Of a stretch of DNA of 64,000 nt, positions 49,840-58,687 are shown one piece after another. Within the stretch, counting starts at the first letter, position 1, and each line of letters begins with the position of its first letter. Made by a program: the position numbers and the translations under genes. Under the pieces are notes generated by a model. It made no database searches and was not told where the DNA came from. It saw only the letters and a program-made list of their open reading frames with translations. The stretch covers positions 1-64,000 of the forward strand of contig NZ_RRYH01000015.1 in the NCBI RefSeq assembly GCF_004010155.1, given 5' to 3'. Origin of the DNA: Solirhodobacter olei (lineage in GTDB: Bacteria; Pseudomonadota; Alphaproteobacteria; Rhodobacterales; Rhodobacteraceae).

Positions 49840-50691
49840 ATGCGCAAACTGATGCAGACCCTCGCGGCCGTTGCGGTCGTGGCTGGCCTTGCCCTGCCCG
49901 CAGCCGCCGAGAACATGACGATCAAGATGGGCACGCTATCCTGGGAGGACCTGACGCCGATCACCGGCATCACCAAGAAGGTCCTGGAGGACGAGGGCTA
50001 CACCGTGAAGGTGACCCAGTTCTCCGAATGGGGCATCGCCTATGCGGCGCTTGCCAAGGGCGACATCCAGATGCTCGCCTCGCAAACCGACTATGTGGCC
50101 CAGGATTACTGGAACAGGAACAAGAGCAAGCTGGAGAAGCTCTCGCCCGTCTCGCACGGGCTCTATCAGGCCTTTGCGGTGCCGAGCTATGTACCGATCA
50201 ACTCAATCGACGATCTGAATGCCAATTCCGAAAAGTTCGGCGGCAAGATCATCGGCATCGAGCCCGGCTCGGGCCTGATGCGCGACGCCGCGACCGCGGT
50301 GAAGACCTATGGTCTGAAGCTGAACCTCGTCGAGGGCAGCACCGCGGCCATGACGGCCGCTCTGAAGGCGGCCGAGGAGCGAAAGGATTGGATCGTCGTC
50401 ACCATCTGGCAGCCGTCCTGGATGATGCAGAAGTTCGACATGAAGTTCCTCGCCGATCCCAAGGGTGTCTTCCCGCCGGCGCAGAGCTACTACTGGATCG
50501 CCCGGAAGGGCTTCGCGGCGAGCCATCCGCACGCCCGTGAGGCGATTGCGAGCGTTTTTGTCCCGCTGGCTGACATCACCTCGATCAACTCCGAGGTCGC
50601 CGATGGCAAGACCATGGACCAGGCAGTTGCGGATTGGACGGCGAGCCACGCCGACCTGCTGAAGCGCTGGGAAAATATCAAGAAGGAATGA
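49840..50691 (+). CDS. Betaine-type ABC importer, substrate-binding protein (ProX/OpuAC family), 283 aa
   Basis: Periplasmic binding protein with signal peptide ('LMQTLAAVAVVAGLALPAAA'). The OpuAC fold shows Trp/Tyr residues that commonly cage quaternary amines: 'LSWEDLTPITGI', 'QFSEWGIAYAALAKGDIQML', 'VTIWQPSWMMQKF' and 'QSYYWIARKGF'. GGAGGA lies about six bases before the ATG. Likely ligands are glycine betaine, proline betaine, choline-like compounds or DMSP. First gene of a four-gene import operon. Confidence 0.88.
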   Translation: MRKLMQTLAAVAVVAGLALPAAAENMTIKMGTLSWEDLTPITGITKKVLEDEGYTVKVTQFSEWGIAYAALAKGDIQMLASQTDYVAQDYWNRNKSKLEKLSPVSHGLYQAFAVPSYVPINSIDDLNANSEKFGGKIIGIEPGSGLMRDAATAVKTYGLKLNLVEGSTAAMTAALKAAEERKDWIVVTIWQPSWMMQKFDMKFLADPKGVFPPAQSYYWIARKGFAASHPHAREAIASVFVPLADITSINSEVADGKTMDQAVADWTASHADLLKRWENIKKE

Positions 50692-50776
50692 TCCGGCGGA
50701 CCGGATCCAGGGCCGTCCCGGCCTGACCGGGGCGGCCATTCGAACTGTCGAGGCACAAACGGGGAGGATGTGCGTC

Positions 50777-51877
50777 ATGAAGCAGAAAGACACGGCTGAG
50801 ATCCTGATCGACTGCCAGGCCCTCTGGAAGATCTTCGGTGACCGGTCGGGCGCGGCCATGTCGGCCGTCACCCAGCGCGGGCTGACCAAGACGCAGGTGC
50901 TGCAGGAGTTCGACTGCGTCGTCGGCGTTGCGGACGCGAGCCTGCAGGTGCGCCGCGGCGAGATCTTCTGCATCATGGGCCTCTCGGGCAGCGGCAAGTC
51001 GACGCTGATCCGGATGCTGAACCGGCTGATCGTGCCGAGCTCGGGTCGGGTGCTGGTGAAGGACCGCGACCTCGCCGGGCTGAATGCCGCCGAGCTGCGC
51101 CAGATGCGCGCGCGCCACATCGGCATGGTGTTCCAGAGCGTCGCGCTGCTGCCGCACCGCACGGTGCTGGAAAACGCCGCCTTCGGGCTCGAGGTCCAGG
51201 GCCTGCCGAAGCCGGAGCGGGCGAAGGCCGCCGAGGCGGCGCTGCGCCAGGTCGGCCTCGGCGATTGGATGCAGCGCTACCCGTCCGAACTTTCTGGCGG
51301 CATGCAGCAGCGCGTGGGTCTCGCCCGCGCCATCGCGGCCGATCCCGAGATCATCCTGATGGACGAGCCGTTCAGCGCGCTTGACCCCCTCATCCGGCGT
51401 CAGCTGCAGGACGAGTTTCGCCAGCTGACCAAGGAGCTTGGCAAGTCGGCCGTCTTCATAACCCACGACCTGGAAGAGGCGATCCGCATCGGCGACCGCA
51501 TCGCGATCATGAAGGACGGCGCCATCATCCAGGTTGGCACCGCCGAGGAGATTGTGTTGAATCCGGCCGATGCCTATGTGGCCGACTTCGTCGCGGGCAT
51601 CTCGCGGCTGCATCTGGTCAAGGCACATTCGGTAATGGTTCCGGTCACGGAGTTCCTCAAGGGATCCCCGGGCCGCGACATTGCCGGCCTCATCACGACC
51701 CGGCCGGAGGCCGACATCGACGAGCTGATCGGCCTGACTGTGCGATCCGAAGACGGTGCAATCGCGGTGGCGGAGGAGGGCTCCGTGGTGGGCGTCGTGA
51801 CCACCCGCAACCTCCTGCTCGGCGTCAAGGGCACGCCTGCCGCCGCGCCGGACACCGGCATAGCAAGGCGGGCGTGA
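50777..51877 (+). CDS. Betaine-type ABC importer ATPase (ProV family), 366 aa
   Basis: Walker A 'GLSGSGKST', signature 'LSGGMQQRVGLARAIA', Walker B 'IILMDEPFSALDP' and the H-loop 'VFITHDLEEAI'. A C-terminal extension after 'AYVADFVAG' is shorter than the two CBS domains of E. coli ProV and has at most one CBS-like unit. GGAGG at a good distance supports the ATG at 50777 rather than the one three codons earlier. Followed directly by two permease genes. Confidence 0.9.
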   Translation: MKQKDTAEILIDCQALWKIFGDRSGAAMSAVTQRGLTKTQVLQEFDCVVGVADASLQVRRGEIFCIMGLSGSGKSTLIRMLNRLIVPSSGRVLVKDRDLAGLNAAELRQMRARHIGMVFQSVALLPHRTVLENAAFGLEVQGLPKPERAKAAEAALRQVGLGDWMQRYPSELSGGMQQRVGLARAIAADPEIILMDEPFSALDPLIRRQLQDEFRQLTKELGKSAVFITHDLEEAIRIGDRIAIMKDGAIIQVGTAEEIVLNPADAYVADFVAGISRLHLVKAHSVMVPVTEFLKGSPGRDIAGLITTRPEADIDELIGLTVRSEDGAIAVAEEGSVVGVVTTRNLLLGVKGTPAAAPDTGIARRA

Positions 51878-51879
51878 CC

Positions 51880-52728
51880 ATGGACAGCTCCATCGTCGTC
51901 ACCACCTTCGACACCTGGACCGATGCCGCGCTCGGCTGGATCGGCGACCATGGCGGGGCACTCTTCGACGCTATCAGCGCCGTGCTCGAGGGCTTCTACG
52001 GAGCGCTGCTCTGGCTGCTCGACCAGCCGCCTGACTATGCCGTGGCGCTCCTCGTCGCGCTCCTCGGCTGGCGGCTGATCGGCGCTCGCTTCGCCCTGCT
52101 TGCCGGCCTGGCCCTCCTTTTCTGCGCTGTCATGGGCCTGTGGTCAGAGACGATCAGCACACTGGCGCTGGTGATCTCGGCCACGATCCTCGCACTTCTG
52201 GTGGCCCTGCCAACGGGGGTCGTGGCGGGCTACCTTCCGAGGCTGGACGCCGCGATCGGCCCGGCGCTCGACCTCGTCCAGACCCTGCCGCCCTACATCT
52301 ACCTTCTCCCGGCCATCGCGCTCCTGGGCTATGGCCCGGCCACCGCCTTGGCCGCCACGGTGATTGTGGCGATGCCGCCTGCGATCCGGCTGACCGCGCT
52401 CGGCATCCGCATGACCCCGCCGGAATACATCGAGCTTGGCCAAGCCTCCGGCATCACTCCGATGCAGATGTTCTTCAAGATCCGGCTACCCTTCGCCGTG
52501 CCGAGCATCATGGCTGGCATCAACCAAAGCCTGATGATGGCCTTCGGCATGGTGGTGATCGCTGGCATCGTCGGCTCCGGCGGGCTGGGAGCGACCATTT
52601 ACGATGCGATCCGCAAGCTCGACATCGCAAAGTCGATCGACGCGGCGATCGCCATCGTCGTTCTTACCATGGTGCTCGACCGGCTGACCCAGAGCGCCTC
52701 GCAAGTCCGGCAGGAGGGCAATCCATGA
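51880..52728 (+). CDS. Betaine-type ABC importer permease 1 (ProW family), 282 aa
   Basis: BPD_transp_1 membrane protein: 'VIVAMPPAIRLTALGIRMTP', 'YIELGQASGITPMQMFFKIR' (EAA loop) and 'GMVVIAGIVGSGGLG'. An overlapping GTG at 51874 (GTGA with the proV stop) is an alternative start. It ends with a 4-base overlap onto a second permease of the same family. Confidence 0.9.
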   Translation: MDSSIVVTTFDTWTDAALGWIGDHGGALFDAISAVLEGFYGALLWLLDQPPDYAVALLVALLGWRLIGARFALLAGLALLFCAVMGLWSETISTLALVISATILALLVALPTGVVAGYLPRLDAAIGPALDLVQTLPPYIYLLPAIALLGYGPATALAATVIVAMPPAIRLTALGIRMTPPEYIELGQASGITPMQMFFKIRLPFAVPSIMAGINQSLMMAFGMVVIAGIVGSGGLGATIYDAIRKLDIAKSIDAAIAIVVLTMVLDRLTQSASQVRQEGNP

Positions 52729-53573
52729 CTCTGGCCTCGCTGCATTTCTCCCCCGGCGCCCTGCTCGCCCCGCTGGTCGACTGGCTCAACGCCAACGCCC
52801 ACCCGCTCTTCGCCGCCATCAGCGCGGTCTGCGAAGCGGTCCTCAACGCGATCGAGGCGGTGCTGCTCTGGCCGCCGGCGCTGCTGCTCATCGCGCTGGT
52901 TGCCGGGGCCACCTTCCTTGCCATGGGTCTGCGCCTGGCGATCCTCGTCGCGCTGTCGCTCGGCTTCTGCCTCATCATGGGGCTCTGGAAGGAGTCGATC
53001 GAAACCATCGCACTGGTCACCGTCGCAGTTTCTCTGGCGGTCTCCATCGCCTTCCCGCTCGGCGTTGTCGCCTCCCGCCGCAAATCCGTCGAGGTGGTGC
53101 TGCGCCCGATCCTCGACATCATGCAGACCGTGCCGCCCTGGGTCTATCTGATCCCAGTCGTGATGATCTTCAGTCTCGGCCGGGTGCCGGCTCTAATCGC
53201 CACCGTCGTCTACGGCATCCCGCCGATGCTGCGGCTGACCACCCTGGCCTTCAAGCAGGTGCCCAGAGATCTTCTGGAGCTCGGCCAGGCCATCGGCGCC
53301 CCGCCGCGCGACATTCTGCTGAAGATCGAGCTGCCGGCCGCGCGGCCAACCCTCCTCGTCGGCCTGAACCAGTGCATTCTTCTGTCGCTCGCGATGGTCG
53401 TGCTCGCCGGCCTCGTCGGTTCCGGCGGCCTCGGCGGCGAGGTCACCCGTGGCCTGTCGCGAATGGAGATGGGCCTCGGCCTCCGCGCAGGCCTCGCCAT
53501 CGTCGCGGTGGCGGTGCTGCTCGACAGGCTCACCCGCGGCACACTCCAGCGCAAAAGGCGCGGGGCCCGCTGA
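52725..53573 (+). CDS. Betaine-type ABC importer permease 2 (ProW family), 282 aa
   Basis: Second BPD_transp_1 permease, clearly related to the first over its whole length: 'YGIPPMLRLTTLAFKQVP', 'LLELGQAIGAPPRDILLKIE' and 'LAMVVLAGLVGSGGLGGEV'. Starts by ATGA overlap with permease 1. The two probably form a heterodimeric channel, unlike the homodimer of classic ProU. Tandem duplication followed by divergence is the simplest origin. Confidence 0.9.
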   Translation: MTLASLHFSPGALLAPLVDWLNANAHPLFAAISAVCEAVLNAIEAVLLWPPALLLIALVAGATFLAMGLRLAILVALSLGFCLIMGLWKESIETIALVTVAVSLAVSIAFPLGVVASRRKSVEVVLRPILDIMQTVPPWVYLIPVVMIFSLGRVPALIATVVYGIPPMLRLTTLAFKQVPRDLLELGQAIGAPPRDILLKIELPAARPTLLVGLNQCILLSLAMVVLAGLVGSGGLGGEVTRGLSRMEMGLGLRAGLAIVAVAVLLDRLTRGTLQRKRRGAR

Positions 53574-53687
53574 GCAGGGCCCGGACCGCCGGACGAAACC
53601 GGTGGCGGCTGGGTCCTGACGTTGACATGGAAAGGGGATCGGCAACCTGTGGCCGACGGGTCGAGGGCGGAGGACACGACGCAGAAG

Positions 53688-54749
53688 ATGAGCAATGAAG
53701 CCGACCGGAAATTCGTGGCGCCTGGCGTGGCGCATGTCGTCGTGCGGGACGTCGGCGCGCCCGTGACCGTGACCTTCGCGTTGATGCCGCGGTTCACTCT
53801 GCTGGCGTTCACCTCGGCCATCGAGCCACTTCGCGTAGCGAACCAGCTGGCCGGCAAGGAGCTATTCCGCTGGGCCGTGGTGTCGTCCGACGGCGCACCC
53901 GTCACCAGTTCATGCGGTCTCCCGGTCGTGCCCGACGGCGGCTTGACCCGGGATATCGACACCGACCATCTCCTGGTCTGCGGCGGCGTCGAGCCCGAGA
54001 GCGGCCTCTGGCCCGGCCTCGCCGACAGCGTGCGGACCCAGTGGCGGCGCGGCCGTGTCGTCGGCGGGCTCTGCACCGGCGCCTACGCCCTGGCCCGTGC
54101 CGGAATCCTCAAGGGGCGACGCTTTACCCTCCATTGGGAAAACATCGCGGGGTTCCGGGAGGTCTTCCCTGACCTCGACCCGATCCGACGTGTCTTCTGC
54201 GTCGAAGACCGCATCCAGACCTGCGCCGGGGGCGTCGCCTCGGCCGATCTCATGCTGACCCTGATCGAGGCGCAGTATGGCGCACAGCTCGGCCAGGAAG
54301 TCATGAACATGTGCCTGATGAATCGGCGGCGCTTCGGCGGGGAAGACCAGATGATCTCGCTGGCCGCGCGTCTCGGAACCCGTAGCGAACGGGTCGTGAA
54401 AGCGGTCGCCTACATGGAAAAGCACATCGAGGACGGGATCGACATGGAGGAATGCGCAGCGCGCGCCGGCATCACCCGCCGGCAGCTCGAACGCCTCTTC
54501 GCTGATCATCTCGGCACGTCGCCGCGGCAATACTTGAACGATCTTCGGCTCCAGCACGGCCGCGCGCTCCTGACCGAGACCAACATGACGGTGCTCGATG
54601 TGGCCATCGCCTGCGGCTACGTTTCCAGCTCCCATTTCGCCAAGAGCTTCCGCAGGAAGTTCGGCGTGACCCCCTACCAATTCTCTCACTTTGGTTCTGG
54701 GCGGGCGGTGCCGAGAACGAACTCAGTCGAAGGGGGATATGGCAGGTAG
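53688..54749 (+). CDS. GlxA-type AraC-family regulator (DJ-1/PfpI domain plus HTH), 353 aa
   Basis: N-terminal class-I-glutamine-amidotransferase-like domain ('VVGGLCTGAYALARAGILKG', 'RRFTLHWENIAGFRE', 'CAGGVASADLMLTLI') and C-terminal AraC HTH ('EECAARAGITRRQLERLFAD', 'TVLDVAIACGYVSSSHFAKS'). This group includes GbdR and CdhR, activators of glycine-betaine and carnitine genes, which fits the adjacent importer. The ATG at 53688 is used; upstream TTG in frame lacks support. Confidence 0.9.
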   Translation: MSNEADRKFVAPGVAHVVVRDVGAPVTVTFALMPRFTLLAFTSAIEPLRVANQLAGKELFRWAVVSSDGAPVTSSCGLPVVPDGGLTRDIDTDHLLVCGGVEPESGLWPGLADSVRTQWRRGRVVGGLCTGAYALARAGILKGRRFTLHWENIAGFREVFPDLDPIRRVFCVEDRIQTCAGGVASADLMLTLIEAQYGAQLGQEVMNMCLMNRRRFGGEDQMISLAARLGTRSERVVKAVAYMEKHIEDGIDMEECAARAGITRRQLERLFADHLGTSPRQYLNDLRLQHGRALLTETNMTVLDVAIACGYVSSSHFAKSFRRKFGVTPYQFSHFGSGRAVPRTNSVEGGYGR

Positions 54750-54942
54750 ATCGCAATCGCGGTGCAGGTCTATATCGCGTCCGTCAGCTGCAGCTCCGGA
54801 GCGCTGAAACAGATGAGGTATTCGGGCACCGATTTTCCTTCAAGTCCGTCTGCCGGCGCTCTGAAGGTGACGTTTGTGCAAAACGCGGCGAATTTTCGCT
54901 CTTGGCCCTCTCCTGCTAATCGGCCGGACTCGACGCAGAGAG

Positions 54943-55017
54943 TTGCGCGAACGGCGGCTATCCCGGTCTGCTCCAGGCGCTCCGCCGCAGCTGCAAACGA
55001 CAGCTCCCCGCCCTTCT
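54943..55017 (+). repeat. Dispersed 75-bp repeat, copy B
   Basis: Partner of copy A (11732-11807), about 81 percent identical by eye with no gaps. Lies 140 bases left of the tRNA-Ser fragment, inside the probable island end. Confidence 0.6.
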
Positions 55018-55155
55018 CGGACCTGGTTGCAGACCGCAGAGAGCTATGACGTCCGACTATGCTACCTGAGCATTCTATGCTCTCCGGGTGGGCTGACGAT
55101 TCCGCAAACCTGCCCTTAATTTATTGGCCCAGTCGCGCGCAGTCTCCCCACAGAA

Positions 55156-55218
55156 ACGGTCTCGAAAACCGTTGTGGGTTTGCGCCCACCCAGGGTTCGA
55201 ATCCCTGTCTCTCCGCCA
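55156..55218 (+). tRNA. tRNA-Ser(CGA), 3' fragment only (probable attachment-site half)
   Basis: From the anticodon arm to the 3' end: stem ACGGT/ACCGT around loop CTCGAAA (anticodon CGA), long serine-type variable arm GTGGG...CCCAC, T-arm around TTCGAAT, acceptor strand TCTCTCC, discriminator G and CCA. The expected 5' acceptor GGAGAGA and D-arm are absent upstream, so this is a 63-base 3' fragment. Such fragments mark the far end of elements that integrate into tRNA 3' ends. With this orientation the element should lie to the left. Confidence 0.85.
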
Positions 55219-55649
55219 ATCGCTTCCTAAGAAATACAGTGAATTTAGAGCGTTTGGGCTGCACCTGCCGGTAGGTCCGCCAGGCTCTGATTGCTTGGGT
55301 TTTGCCCCTCCGTCGCTCCAGACTTATAGCGCACTGGCACGGATTTGCGCGTGCGAAGTCGTCATCGTCCGAGCCAACCGTCTTTGCGCCCAATGGAAGA
55401 TGCGGACACCAGCGCGCCCGGCGAACCTCGTTGGGCCGAAAATTGTCCGAAGCGAAAAGCGTTCCTTTGGCCCTGCGTATCCGACATGGACCGCCAGGCT
55501 TACCACGATCCTGCAGCTTGCCGTTCCTGACAGTGACCGGGTCGCAAAAACACAATGGAACTTGCTCCGGATAACTTAGAAACGCTTCTGCCTTGGTTGG
55601 CGAAAGCCGAACCCGCATTCCGTTCTCGGACGGTGAAAGTGACGACACG

Positions 55650-56153
55650 GTGAAGAAACTTGCCCTCGACGCCACCGATATCCGCATCCTGAGTGCGGTT
55701 CAAAGCCACGGGCAGCTGAGCAAGTCGCGGCTGTCCGAGATCGTGAACATCTCGGCCACGCCGTGCTGGGCGCGGCTCGACCGTTTGAAGGCGGCGGGTT
55801 ACATCAGGGGCTACCATGCGGATATCGTTCTCGAGCGGGTCTGTGACTTCACGCAGGTCATGGTCACGGTCTCCCTGACACATCACCGCAAGGCCGACTT
55901 CGAACGGTTCGAGTCCTGGGTGTGCCGCAATGAGGAGATCACCGATTGCGTCGCGACCGGCGGGGGCATGGATTACGTGATGAAGATCGTCTGCCAGACG
56001 CTTGCCGCCTTCCAGACACTGATGCAGGACATGACGGATGCCGAACTCGGGGTCGACCGATACATGACTTACATCGCGACTCGTGTGGTCAAAGCGACCC
56101 GCCCGAACATCGCGAAATTGGCAGGACCGGTGCCGCGGGACCGAACGGTCTGA
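55650..56153 (+). CDS. Lrp/AsnC-family regulator, 167 aa
   Basis: N-terminal HTH ('DIRILSAVQSHGQLSKSRLS', 'TPCWARLDRLKAAGYIRGYH') and a RAM/ligand domain ('TQVMVTVSLTHHRKADFERF', 'CVATGGGMDYVMKIVC'). Starts at a GTG giving 'MKKLALDATDIRIL'; the frame is open upstream to a TTG. It precedes the GcvT-like operon by 140 bases on the same strand, with a terminator between, and is the probable local regulator. Confidence 0.88.
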   Translation: MKKLALDATDIRILSAVQSHGQLSKSRLSEIVNISATPCWARLDRLKAAGYIRGYHADIVLERVCDFTQVMVTVSLTHHRKADFERFESWVCRNEEITDCVATGGGMDYVMKIVCQTLAAFQTLMQDMTDAELGVDRYMTYIATRVVKATRPNIAKLAGPVPRDRTV

Positions 56154-56174
56154 AACAGGCCGCGATTTCAGTCT

Positions 56175-56203
56175 GAACGGGCGAGAATAGGCCCGTTCTT
56201 TAG
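56175..56203 (+). terminator. Intrinsic terminator after the AsnC-family gene
   Basis: GAACGGGC (56175-56182) pairs with GCCCGTTC (56191-56198), followed by TTTAG. Located 22 bases past the stop codon. It separates the regulator from the demethylase-like operon. Confidence 0.7.
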
Positions 56204-56293
56204 TCCACGGCACACCGGCTTCGCAGCGTAAACAAGCGCCATCTTCCACCGTGTCCCGTGTCATCGACCGGGGTTCAGCAAAGGCGCAAAACG

Positions 56294-57433
56294 ATGAATG
56301 CAGACGCGTTCGGCTTCGGCACCCAGATCCGCAAATCCCCCTATTTCGACGCCACGGTCCGGTGGGGCGCGAAGGGGTTTTCCGTCTACAATCACATGTA
56401 TATCCCGCGCGACTTCGGCGATCCTGAGCAGAACTTCTGGAACCTCGTGAACGATGCCATCCTGTGCGACGTGGCCGTCGAGCGGCAGGTCGAGATCACG
56501 GGCCCGGACGCGGCGCGCTTCGTCCAGATGCTGACCCCGCGCGACCTGTCCAAGATGAAGGTCGGCCAGTGCAAGTACATCCTGATCACCAATGCAGAGG
56601 GCGGCATCCTGAACGATCCGATCCTGCTGCGTCTGGCCGAAAACCACTTCTGGATCTCGCTCGCCGACAGCGACATCCTGCTCTGGGCGCAGGGCGTGGC
56701 GGTGCATTCCGGCCTCGACGTGCAGATCTGCGAACCCGACGTGTCGCCTTTGCAGCTTCAGGGACCGAAGTCGGGCCTGGTGATGCAGGCGCTCTTCGGC
56801 GAGGACATCCTCGACCTGAAATACTACTGGCTGCGCGAGCTGGAGCTCGACGGTATTCCGCTGATCGTCTCGCGGACCGGCTGGTCGAGCGAGCTGGGCT
56901 ACGAGCTTTACCTGCGCGACGGATCGAAGGGCGACGCCTTGTGGGAAAGGATCATGGCGGCGGGCATGGAGTTCGGGCTGAAGCCGGGCCATACGTCGTC
57001 GATCCGCCGCATCGAAGGGGGCATGCTCTCCTACCACGCCGATGCCGACATCAAGACCAACCCTTACGAGCTGGGGCTTGACCGTCTGGTGAACCTCGAC
57101 ATGGAGGCGGACTTCATCGGCAAGGCTGCGCTGCGGCGCATTCGCGATCAGGGCGTGACACGGATGCAGGTGGGCCTGATCATCGAGGCCGATCCGCTGG
57201 CGGGGCCGAACACGATCTTCTGGCAGATCAACCGCGGTGGCGAAGCGATCGGCAAGGTGACCTCCGCGATCTACTCGCCCCGGCTGGACCGCAACATCGC
57301 GCTGGCGATGGTCGACGTGGATCATGCGCGGATCGGCACCCAGGTCGAGGTGGCGCTGCCGTCCGGCCCGACCGTCGCGACCGTGGTGGAGCGGCCCTTC
57401 TTCGACCCGAAGAAATCGCTGGCGGCGGCATAG
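56294..57433 (+). CDS. GcvT/DmdA-family tetrahydrofolate-dependent demethylase-like protein, 379 aa
   Basis: Aminomethyltransferase fold. The sequence follows dimethylsulfoniopropionate demethylase DmdA at many points: 'FSVYNHMYIPRDF', 'DVAVERQVEITGPDA', 'EGGILNDPILLRLAENHFWI', 'EPDVSPLQLQGPKSGLV' and 'RIEGGMLSYHADADIKTNPY'. Length matches DmdA (about 365-380). It would pass a methyl group from a sulfonium, amine or ether to tetrahydrofolate. DMSP is attractive because of the betaine-type importer nearby, but related GcvT-like demethylases act on other substrates. Confidence 0.8.
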   Translation: MNADAFGFGTQIRKSPYFDATVRWGAKGFSVYNHMYIPRDFGDPEQNFWNLVNDAILCDVAVERQVEITGPDAARFVQMLTPRDLSKMKVGQCKYILITNAEGGILNDPILLRLAENHFWISLADSDILLWAQGVAVHSGLDVQICEPDVSPLQLQGPKSGLVMQALFGEDILDLKYYWLRELELDGIPLIVSRTGWSSELGYELYLRDGSKGDALWERIMAAGMEFGLKPGHTSSIRRIEGGMLSYHADADIKTNPYELGLDRLVNLDMEADFIGKAALRRIRDQGVTRMQVGLIIEADPLAGPNTIFWQINRGGEAIGKVTSAIYSPRLDRNIALAMVDVDHARIGTQVEVALPSGPTVATVVERPFFDPKKSLAAA

Positions 57434-57436
57434 CCC

Positions 57437-57886
57437 ATGTCCGCGCTTGCGATCGACCTGCATTGGCAGCGCAACGGGCGTGAGTTCCAGCCCGGCCAGT
57501 ATTCGGCCGCGCATCGCGTGTCTTATGGAACCCGTTTCGACATCGACGTGGACGCCGCCCCCGACTGGGGCGGCGATCCGACCAACACCAACCCCGAGCA
57601 GGCGCTGGCCTCGGCCCTGTCCAGTTGCCACATGATGACCTTCCTGGCGCTGGCGGCGAAGGCGGGCTGGCCCGTCGCGGGCTATTCCGATCACGCGGTC
57701 GCCCATCTGGGCAAGAACCCCCGCGGCCAGATGTCGGTGACGCGGATCGACCTGCACCCGGTCGTGCGTTTCGACCCCGGCTTCGCTGTCACCGACGAGG
57801 CGCTTGCCCAGATGCAGGACCGCGCGCATCGCTACTGCTTCATTGCCAACACGCTGGCCGACAGCGTGGAAATCAACATCCTCTGA
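57437..57886 (+). CDS. OsmC-family protein, 149 aa
   Basis: OsmC/Ohr-like fold: 'HWQRNGREFQPGQYSAAHRV', 'TNPEQALASALSSCHMMTFL' with one catalytic-type Cys, and 'PVVRFDPGFAVTDEALAQM'. The second Cys typical of Ohr is visible late as 'RYCFIANTLADSVEINIL'. Three bases after the demethylase-like stop, so it is in the same operon. Likely thiol-dependent peroxidase, or handler of a reactive thiol or sulfur product. Confidence 0.88.
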   Translation: MSALAIDLHWQRNGREFQPGQYSAAHRVSYGTRFDIDVDAAPDWGGDPTNTNPEQALASALSSCHMMTFLALAAKAGWPVAGYSDHAVAHLGKNPRGQMSVTRIDLHPVVRFDPGFAVTDEALAQMQDRAHRYCFIANTLADSVEINIL

Positions 57887-57892
57887 GGCCCC

Positions 57893-58687
57893 ATGACCGA
57901 CATTCTTCTGCGCGATCTGGATGCCGATGGCATCCTGCGCCTGACCCTGAACGACGCGGGCAGGCGCAATGCCCTGTCCGAGGCGATGTTGGCCGCACTC
58001 GGCTCGGCCTTCGTCGAGGCGGGTGCAGACCCGGTGGTGCGGGTCGTCATCCTGGCCGCCAATGGACCGGCCTTCAGCGCCGGACACGACCTGAAGGAAA
58101 TGACCGCCGGTCGCGCGGGCGAGGATCGGGGCAGAGCGTATTTCACCAAGGTGATGGGGCTCTGTTCCGGGGTCATGCAGGGGATCGTGAATTGCCCCAA
58201 ACCGGTCATTGCCGAGGTCACCGGCGTCGCCACCGCTGCCGGCTGCCAGCTGGTCGCGAGCTGCGACCTCGCCTTCGCCGCCGAGACCGCCCGGTTCAGC
58301 ACGCCGGGCGTGCATATCGGGCTGTTCTGTTCGACGCCGATGGTTGCGCTGTCGAGAAACGTGGCCAGCAAGCACGCGATGGAGATGCTGCTGACCGGCG
58401 ACATGACCCCGGCCGCGCGCGCAGCGGAGATCGGGTTGGTCAATCGCTGCGTCCCGGTGGAGGATCTGCGCGGCGAGGTCATGACCGTGGCCCGCAAGAT
58501 CGCGTCGAAATCCTCCCTGACGCTCGCGACCGGCAAGCGCGCCTTTTATGCACAACGCGAGATGCCGCTGGCGGAGGCATATGACTATGCGTCCCGGGTG
58601 ATGGTCGATAACATGCTGGCACGCGACGCCGAGGAAGGTATCGGCGCCTTCATCGAAAAACGTACGCCCGAATGGCAGGATGCCTGA
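57893..58687 (+). CDS. Enoyl-CoA hydratase/isomerase family protein, 264 aa
   Basis: Crotonase fold: oxyanion-hole 'FSAGHDLKEM' and 'GVATAAGCQLVASCDLAFA', then 'PGVHIGLFCSTPMVALSRN' and 'LTGDMTPAARAAEIGLVNR'. Closest in feel to the ECHDC3-like group. In a DMSP demethylation route the crotonase step is DmdD (methylthioacryloyl-CoA hydratase); this gene could play an equivalent part but does not prove it. Its stop overlaps the next start by one base (TGATG). Confidence 0.87.
   Translation: MTDILLRDLDADGILRLTLNDAGRRNALSEAMLAALGSAFVEAGADPVVRVVILAANGPAFSAGHDLKEMTAGRAGEDRGRAYFTKVMGLCSGVMQGIVNCPKPVIAEVTGVATAAGCQLVASCDLAFAAETARFSTPGVHIGLFCSTPMVALSRNVASKHAMEMLLTGDMTPAARAAEIGLVNRCVPVEDLRGEVMTVARKIASKSSLTLATGKRAFYAQREMPLAEAYDYASRVMVDNMLARDAEEGIGAFIEKRTPEWQDA

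Larger units (their letters stand above)
54750..55649. other. Gene-free boundary region with repeat copy B and a tRNA-Ser fragment
   Basis: About 900 bases without a supported protein gene. It carries repeat copy B (54943-55017) and the 3' part of tRNA-Ser(CGA) (55156-55218). The remainder (55219-55649) leads to the AsnC-type gene; no further element is seen. Confidence 0.6.

Noticed and set aside
55121-55687. 188-codon minus-strand frame across the tRNA fragment
   Set aside because: It runs through the tRNA-Ser sequence and the AsnC start region; no protein character.
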